Positions 33,356 through 37,198 of a stretch of 37,198 bases of DNA are shown here, piece by piece. Positions within the stretch are counted from its first letter, which is position 1. The number at the start of each line of letters is the position of its first letter. A model generated the notes under the pieces. That model was not told where the DNA came from and did not search any database. It was given only the letters and a program-made list of their open reading frames with translations. The DNA is from Lachnospiraceae bacterium (GTDB lineage Bacteria > Bacillota > Clostridia > Lachnospirales > Lachnospiraceae). The stretch lies in NCBI GenBank assembly GCA_021201095.1, contig JAJQFO010000164.1, positions 1 through 37,198 on the forward strand, written 5' to 3'. A program made the translations under genes and the position numbers.

Positions 33356-34168
33356 TCAGCACGTAGCTCCGCCTTTTACTGTCTTTTTCAATATGCTTTC
33401 CTTATCAATCCGGCCTTCCAGCAGCTTTTGGCTGACAACGTCAAATCCCAGCCGGGTCACGGTATCTGCAAAGCGCTCTCCCGTCTGTCCCTCATCGCGG
33501 AACAGCAGGATCGCTTTTTCGACCACATCCATAACCTCTTCCTCGGAAGTGAAGATCCGGGGCAGCGGCTCGCCATGCGCAACCTTTTTACCCCAGCGTC
33601 CGCCGATATAGATGCGGTAGCCGTCCTGATAATCGATCGCCCCGAATACACATTTAACGGAAAGCCCTTTTGCCATCAGATTTTCCGCGATTTCCAGCCC
33701 GATAAAACCAGCGCCGACCACAACCGCACTTCTGCAGGAATTCTGCTCCACGTAGGAACGCAGCCCGGCAGCGTCGTCCGGCGTGCGCATGGTAAAGACG
33801 CCACTCAGGGAAGGCCCCGGCACATTCGGTATGAACGGCACCGCTCCGGTTGCGATGACCAGCTTATCATAAAAGACCGTTTCCCCATTTGCAAAGCGCA
33901 CGGTCTTATCCTGCGGAGCGACTGCGACCGCTTCCATGCCCGTTTTTACCTGCACCCCGGTCAGCCCTGTATATTTCTCCGGCGTATTGACAATCAGCTC
34001 CCCGCGGCTTTCAATAGCCCCGCCCACATAATAAGGCAGACCGCATCCGGCGTAGGAAATATCCCCGCTCTTCGTATAGACAGTCACCGAAGCAGAGCTG
34101 TCCTCACGTTTCAGCTTTGCTGCGGTCTTCGTTCCGGCAGCTACGCCGCCAAGTACAACAATCTTCAT
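33356..34168 (-). pseudogene. FAD oxidoreductase (CoA-disulfide reductase type) fused by internal deletion to a sulfite-reductase-like tail
   Basis: Residues 1-170 are the front of a CoA-disulfide reductase/NADH oxidase-type flavoprotein. They include the FAD loop GGVAAGTKTAAKLKR, the redox cysteine in SYAGCGLPYYVGG (Cys42), ATGAVPFIP, and the second nucleotide loop VVVGAGFIGLEIAENL. Immediately after GLSV the sequence becomes KCVFGAIDYQDGYRIYIGG, then RWGKKVAHGEPLPRIFTSEE. That resembles the C-terminal end of 4Fe-4S/sirohaem sulfite or nitrite reductase proteins such as AsrC. The NAD domain, dimerisation domain and iron-sulfur region are all missing. The fusion is in frame, so a 270-residue product could be made, but catalysis is unlikely. 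The start has AAGGAGAGAAAACT and a strong promoter. Confidence 0.75.
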
Positions 34169-34231
34169 AGTTTTCTCTCCTTGTATCCCTGTTTCTCAGC
34201 GAGTAACCGGCAAACCTTTTCTATCCTTTGT

Positions 34232-34282
34232 ATCTTACTATTAAAAATGGCATATGTCAATTTATAAAACTGACATATGCCA
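34232..34282 (-). promoter_or_regulatory. Strong promoter overlapped by a perfect 12-bp inverted-repeat operator
   Basis: On the minus strand TTGACA (34255-34260) and TAAGAT (34232-34237) are 17 bases apart, with the start about 57 bases before the oxidoreductase ATG. The arms TGGCATATGTCA (34248-34259) and TGACATATGCCA (34271-34282) form a perfect inverted repeat with an 11-base AT-rich spacer, covering the -35. Each arm is itself nearly palindromic (TGRCATATGYCA), so two repressor dimers could bind. Confidence 0.7.
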
Positions 34283-34359
34283 AAAACTCTGTCTTCGAAT
34301 CAATATTTTTATACTATAAGCAACCCAGATATCCGGACTTTCCCATACGCTTCTGATTT

Positions 34360-35727
34360 TCACCGTTTCTCCAGCGGCAGATACGGCACGTGGTGGCCGA
34401 CATATTTGTAAGCTGGACGGATGATCTTGCCGCCGTTTACCAGTTCCTCCATACGATGGGCGCTCCAGCCGGCGATTCTTGCAATCGCGAAGATCGGCGT
34501 AAACATCTCCCTGGGAATGCCCAGCATGGAATATACAAAGCCGCTGTAGAAGTCCACATTGCAGCAGATCGGCTTGTGCAGATGCTTCTCGCTCGCCAGC
34601 ACTTCTTTCGCAATCCGCTCAACATTTTCGTAAAGCTCAAACTCCCTGACCAGGCCCTTTTCCTCAGAAAGAGACCTCGCGTACTCCTTCAGGATCACCG
34701 CTCTCGGATCGGAAAGTGTATAGACTGCGTGTCCCATCCCGTAGATCAGTCCCCGGCCGTCAAAAGCCTCCTTGCGGATGATTTTCCGCAGGTAATCGGC
34801 GAGCTGCGCCTCATTTCCCCAGTCGCTGACATGCTCACGGATGTCGGCAAACATCTGCTCGACCTTCAGGTTCGCGCCGCCGTGCTTCGGGCCTTTTAAT
34901 GAACCCAGAGAGGCAGAGATCGCCGAGTAAGTGTCTGTCTCCGTGGAAGAGACCACGTGGGTGGTAAAGGTGGAGTTGTTGCCGCCGCCATGCTCCGCAT
35001 GGATCACCAGCGCGATATCCAGCACCCGAGCCTCCAGCTCCGTATACTGACCATCCTCCCGCAGGGTGCGCAGAATATTTTCCGCCGTGGAAAGCTTCGG
35101 ATCCGGATAGCGGATGAGAAGACTCTCGTCATCGTGGTAGTGCTTGTGGGCATGATAGGCGTACACAGAAATCAGGGGCAGTGTGGCAATCAGAGAAAGG
35201 CTTTGTCGGAGCACGTTCGGAATCGAAATGTCATCCGGGTTTTCGTCGTACGAATAGAGGGTCAGCACGCTTCTCTGCAATGCGTTCATCAGGTTCTCGC
35301 TCGGAGCTTTCATGATAACGTCGCGCACAAATTTATTCGGCAGCTCCCGGTACTGTGCCAGAAGCTCCAGAAAGGAATCCAGCTGCTGGCGGTTCGGAAG
35401 CGCGCCGAACAGCAGCAGGTAAACCACCTCTTCATAATTAAATCTTCGCCCTGCAAAACCATTTTTCAGATCCATGACATTGTAGCCCTGGAAATAGAGC
35501 TGACCATCCGCCGGTATTTTCTTCCCCTTCTCAGTCCGGAACGCAACCACGTCCGAGATCTCCGTCAGTCCGGTCAGGACACCCTTGCCGTCCGACTCAC
35601 GCAGACCGCGCTTCACATCATATTCCGTATAAAGATTCAGGTCAAACTCGCTGGAAATCAGGCAGTATTTTGCCAGCTCCTCCAGCCTGATATCACGAAT
35701 CTTTTTTTCTTTCTCACTGATCGCCAT
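34360..35727 (-). CDS. gltA: Citrate synthase
   Basis: This enzyme condenses oxaloacetate with acetyl-CoA to citrate, the entry to 2-oxoglutarate/glutamate synthesis. It is the long Firmicutes type (455 residues). Active-site motifs are HAEHGGGNNSTF (His246), GPKHGGAN (His282), GMGHAVYTLSDPR (His333) and NVDFYSGFVY (Asp392). The start MAISEKEKK is fixed by AAAGGAGGAGACTT. It is monocistronic here, without aconitase or isocitrate dehydrogenase nearby. A good promoter lies about 190 bases upstream, and the leader may contain an attenuator. Methylcitrate synthase activity cannot be excluded from sequence. Confidence 0.95.
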   Translation of the reverse strand: MAISEKEKKIRDIRLEELAKYCLISSEFDLNLYTEYDVKRGLRESDGKGVLTGLTEISDVVAFRTEKGKKIPADGQLYFQGYNVMDLKNGFAGRRFNYEEVVYLLLFGALPNRQQLDSFLELLAQYRELPNKFVRDVIMKAPSENLMNALQRSVLTLYSYDENPDDISIPNVLRQSLSLIATLPLISVYAYHAHKHYHDDESLLIRYPDPKLSTAENILRTLREDGQYTELEARVLDIALVIHAEHGGGNNSTFTTHVVSSTETDTYSAISASLGSLKGPKHGGANLKVEQMFADIREHVSDWGNEAQLADYLRKIIRKEAFDGRGLIYGMGHAVYTLSDPRAVILKEYARSLSEEKGLVREFELYENVERIAKEVLASEKHLHKPICCNVDFYSGFVYSMLGIPREMFTPIFAIARIAGWSAHRMEELVNGGKIIRPAYKYVGHHVPYLPLEKR

Positions 35728-35755
35728 AAGTCTCCTCCTTTGAAAAATGATCTTT

Positions 35756-35796
35756 AAAAAGAAAACGGACGGCCTGGCATTCGCACAGCCGTGTGC
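35756..35796 (-). promoter_or_regulatory. Possible attenuator in the citrate synthase leader
   Basis: On the minus strand ACGGCTG...CAGGCCGT (35769-35792) can form a stem with one bulge, followed after CCG by TTTTCTTTTT (35756-35765). That is intrinsic-terminator-like and lies just before the ribosome binding site. The alternative hairpin GCACA-CGGC-TGTGC (35783-35796) uses the same bases and would prevent the terminator. Upstream lies an ACAAC-rich stretch readable as runs of Thr or Asn codons. The 35728-36074 gap contains this leader and the promoter. Confidence 0.4.
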
Positions 35797-35924
35797 TTCG
35801 CCCGCCATCCTCGTCGGTTGTTTTGGTTGTTGTAATAATTTTTATTGTGAAAGATGATTCCTGGAACCATCCAAAGAAGCCTGTATTCAGCTTCCTTCTG
35901 CTGATGCCGATTTCATCAAATTCC

Positions 35925-35952
35925 ATTATACACAGATGAAAAAAATTTGCAA
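35925..35952 (-). promoter_or_regulatory. gltA: Sigma-A promoter of citrate synthase
   Basis: TTGCAA (35947-35952) and TATAAT (35925-35930) on the minus strand are 16 bases apart. A start near 35918 leaves a leader of about 190 bases. Confidence 0.65.
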
Positions 35953-36074
35953 CCGCTCTTTTTTCAATTTTTCGCAGCTGTTTAGGCTGTTTGAACGCTG
36001 TTTCGCTGTTTAAGCAGCATCGGCCGAAACAGCAGTGCAGATCTTCAGTCAGCTGTCCTGAACAGCTGCAATTC

Positions 36075-36242
36075 TTAACCTGTAAAGAAAATAACTCCCA
36101 TCCCAATCAGCACGGCAAGTAAGAGCACAATGAGAATGAGCAATACAATCTGAACTGGTGTAACACCATTTCCCTGTTTCTTTTCGTCCCGCTCCCAGGA
36201 ATCCTCCCAGTCATTTTTTATTTCCCGTTCATATCGGTTCAT
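36075..36242 (-). CDS. 55-residue single-pass membrane protein
   Basis: This small gene encodes a charged head (MNRYEREIKNDWEDSWERD) followed by a strong transmembrane helix (about 29-52, rich in Leu, Ile and Val) and ends FFTG. GGAAGG lies about ten bases before the ATG. It overlaps the end of the ArsR gene by 14 bases in another frame, so the two are probably translated from one transcript. Its function is unknown. The pairing with a metal- or redox-type repressor suggests a small stress-linked membrane peptide. The acidic, tryptophan-containing head is cytoplasmic if the positive-inside rule at KK(21-22) holds. Confidence 0.75.
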   Translation of the reverse strand: MNRYEREIKNDWEDSWERDEKKQGNGVTPVQIVLLILIVLLLAVLIGMGVIFFTG

Positions 36243-36789
36243 CTGTTTTGCTTCCTTCCCGTCTGGAGGTTTTCCAGTGTCTGATCATGTTTTCCAGCTG
36301 CTCCATCGTATCCTGTCGTATCGTATAGCAAATCCGTTTTCCGTCCCGCCGGCAGCTGATCAGCCCGCTTTCATTTAGTACCTTCATATGGTGAGACATT
36401 GTGGACTGAGCCACTGCAACGGATTGAAGCAATTCGGCGGCACACATCTCCCTCTCCGAAAGCAAATTCAGTATTTTCAGGCGGTTCTCATCAGAAAGTG
36501 CCTGGAAAACAGCGGGCAAGTTCCAATTCCAATCTCCTGAAGCAGCGTTATGAGAGAGCGTTTCATCTGTGGAAACCATCTCCCGGGGGCTTTTCTTGGA
36601 AGTGTTCGCCTTTGATAAATTCTCTTTTGAAGATTTCTCTATGAAAGGTTTCTTCTTTGAAGGATCCTCTTCTGAAGATTTCTCCTGTAAGGATTTTTCT
36701 TCTGAAAATTCCTCCTGCAAAGATTTCTTCTTTGAAGATTTTGCTTTTACAGATTTTGAGGACTTTTTCTCTTTTTTCTTCTTACCCAT
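36229..36789 (-). CDS. ArsR-family transcriptional regulator with lysine/glutamate repeat N-terminus
   Basis: Residues 91-175 form an ArsR/SmtB winged helix: LPAVFQALSDENRLKILNLL, the recognition region VAQSTMSHHMKVLNESGLI and the wing RRDGKRICYTI. The usual CxC metal site of the recognition helix is absent; one Cys lies in EREMCAAELL. The ligand is therefore unclear. Residues 1-75 are a highly charged Lys/Ser/Glu extension with imperfect repeats (KKSLQEEFSEE, KSLQEKSSEED, SSKENLSK), unusual for this family. The start MGKKKKEKK was chosen because GGAG lies eight bases upstream. A palindrome just downstream of its -10 suggests autoregulation. It is transcribed together with the small membrane protein. 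Confidence 0.9.
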   Translation of the reverse strand: MGKKKKEKKSSKSVKAKSSKKKSLQEEFSEEKSLQEKSSEEDPSKKKPFIEKSSKENLSKANTSKKSPREMVSTDETLSHNAASGDWNWNLPAVFQALSDENRLKILNLLSEREMCAAELLQSVAVAQSTMSHHMKVLNESGLISCRRDGKRICYTIRQDTMEQLENMIRHWKTSRREGSKTDEPI

Positions 36790-36852
36790 ATGAAAATCTC
36801 CATTTTTTCTCAAACGATCCGGGAATATACCGACCTGCCGCATCGCCTGCCT

Positions 36853-36899
36853 GATCATACACCTGTATGCATCTTAACAGAAAAGTAAAGATTTGACAA
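36853..36899 (-). promoter_or_regulatory. Promoter and ArsR-type operator of the ArsR gene
   Basis: On the minus strand TTGTCA (36894-36899) and TAAGAT (36871-36876) are 17 bases apart. Overlapping the predicted start is GATCATACA-CC-TGTATGCATC (36853-36873), an imperfect inverted repeat with a two-base centre. This is the layout of ArsR/SmtB operators. Confidence 0.6.
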
Positions 36900-36930
36900 T
36901 TATTTTTAAAAATACTCTGGATAAGGCTTT

Positions 36931-36964
36931 CCCCCTGTCTGGCTATATAAAACCGGACAGGGGG
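36931..36964. terminator. Hairpin downstream of the acidic repeat frame
   Basis: Arms CCCCCTGTCTGG and CCGGACAGGGGG (one G-T pair) enclose a 10-base AT loop. It would end transcripts arriving from the right on the minus strand. No U-run is seen. Confidence 0.5.
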
Positions 36965-36998
36965 AGATTGCACAAGCTGCTCTTGCCCACGTCACTGC

Positions 36999-37187
36999 TT
37001 ATTCTGTCTCAGTTTCTTCTGTTTCTCCCTCTGTTTCAGAAGCATCTGCCATTTCTTCTGTTTCAGCAGCCGTATCCGTCAGCTCCTCCGTTTCGACCGC
37101 GTCTGTCAGTTCTTCTGTTTCAACTGCGTCTGTCAGCTCCTCCGAGTCGGCCACATCAGGGTATTCTCGGACAGCCGCCTCTTTCAA
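36999..37187 (-). CDS. Acidic tandem-repeat frame at the window edge
   Basis: A 62-residue frame from a TTG codon encodes repeated EELTDAVET (27-bp units) and ends in a Glu/Thr-rich tail. Three stops precede it immediately (TAG TAG TGA), and no ribosome binding site is visible before the TTG. It may be the separated tail of a gene to the right, a product of repeat decay, or not expressed. Confidence 0.3.
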   Translation of the reverse strand: MKEAAVREYPDVADSEELTDAVETEELTDAVETEELTDTAAETEEMADASETEGETEETETE

Positions 37188-37198
37188 TCACTACTAAT

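Noticed and set aside
35714-36106. A 130-codon minus-strand frame over the citrate synthase leader
   Set aside because: Its plausible start codons lie in or before the promoter -10 and it runs through the leader hairpin. At most its Thr-rich part could belong to a leader peptide.
1-37198. tRNA, rRNA or a known riboswitch
   Set aside because: I saw no cloverleaf with conserved T-loop sequence, no ribosomal RNA motifs, and no leader matching a riboswitch consensus by eye.

Overview
The window looks like a chromosomal segment of a gut-type member of the Firmicutes, most likely a Lachnospiraceae relative. The indications are strong AGGAGG-type ribosome binding sites, a YesM/YesN-type two-component system, an LplB/YtcP/solute-binding-protein sugar importer without its own ATPase, many intracellular carbohydrate-active enzymes, and roughly 50% GC. 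This placement is an inference from gene content.

Positions 1-16,955 hold a minus-strand pectin/rhamnogalacturonan locus. In transcription order it encodes LplB and YtcP permeases, a large solute-binding protein, a polysaccharide deacetylase, a second solute-binding protein, a histidine kinase/AraC-type response regulator pair, a GH28 polygalacturonase and a CE12 rhamnogalacturonan acetylesterase. The likely logic is that acetylated pectic oligosaccharides are imported, sensed, deacetylated and cut in the cytoplasm. The enzymes have no signal peptides, and the ATPase is presumably a shared MsmX-type protein encoded elsewhere. The locus is bracketed by two damaged, same-orientation copies of an AAA-ATPase/PD-(D/E)XK (DUF1703-type) gene, whose C-terminal parts are about 95% identical in protein. 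Beyond the left copy, the first bases hold the start of a probable GH115 glucuronidase.

Positions 17,000-28,000 hold a DUF89 phosphatase, an NhaC antiporter whose last codons lie in a repeat element, a 1-phosphofructokinase-type kinase followed by PTS enzyme I, a membrane-anchored repeat-rich protein with an HExxH motif, and a GH3 beta-glucosidase. Positions 28,000-37,198 hold an LD-carboxypeptidase, a deletion remnant of an AMP-binding enzyme, an HD hydrolase, a sulfotransferase, a TSUP (sulfite-exporter type) permease, an FAD oxidoreductase fused by deletion to a sulfite-reductase-like tail, citrate synthase with a possible attenuator leader, a 55-residue membrane protein too short for usual gene calling, and an ArsR regulator with its probable operator.

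Three themes cut across the window. First, several conserved enzymes carry in-frame tandem-repeat or low-complexity inserts, and a related 77-bp insert with a 33-bp internal period frameshifts the start of the CE12 gene. Second, three genes are remnants in which an N-terminus is joined directly to a C-terminus by internal deletion. Third, at least two families of palindromic interspersed repeats recur between genes.
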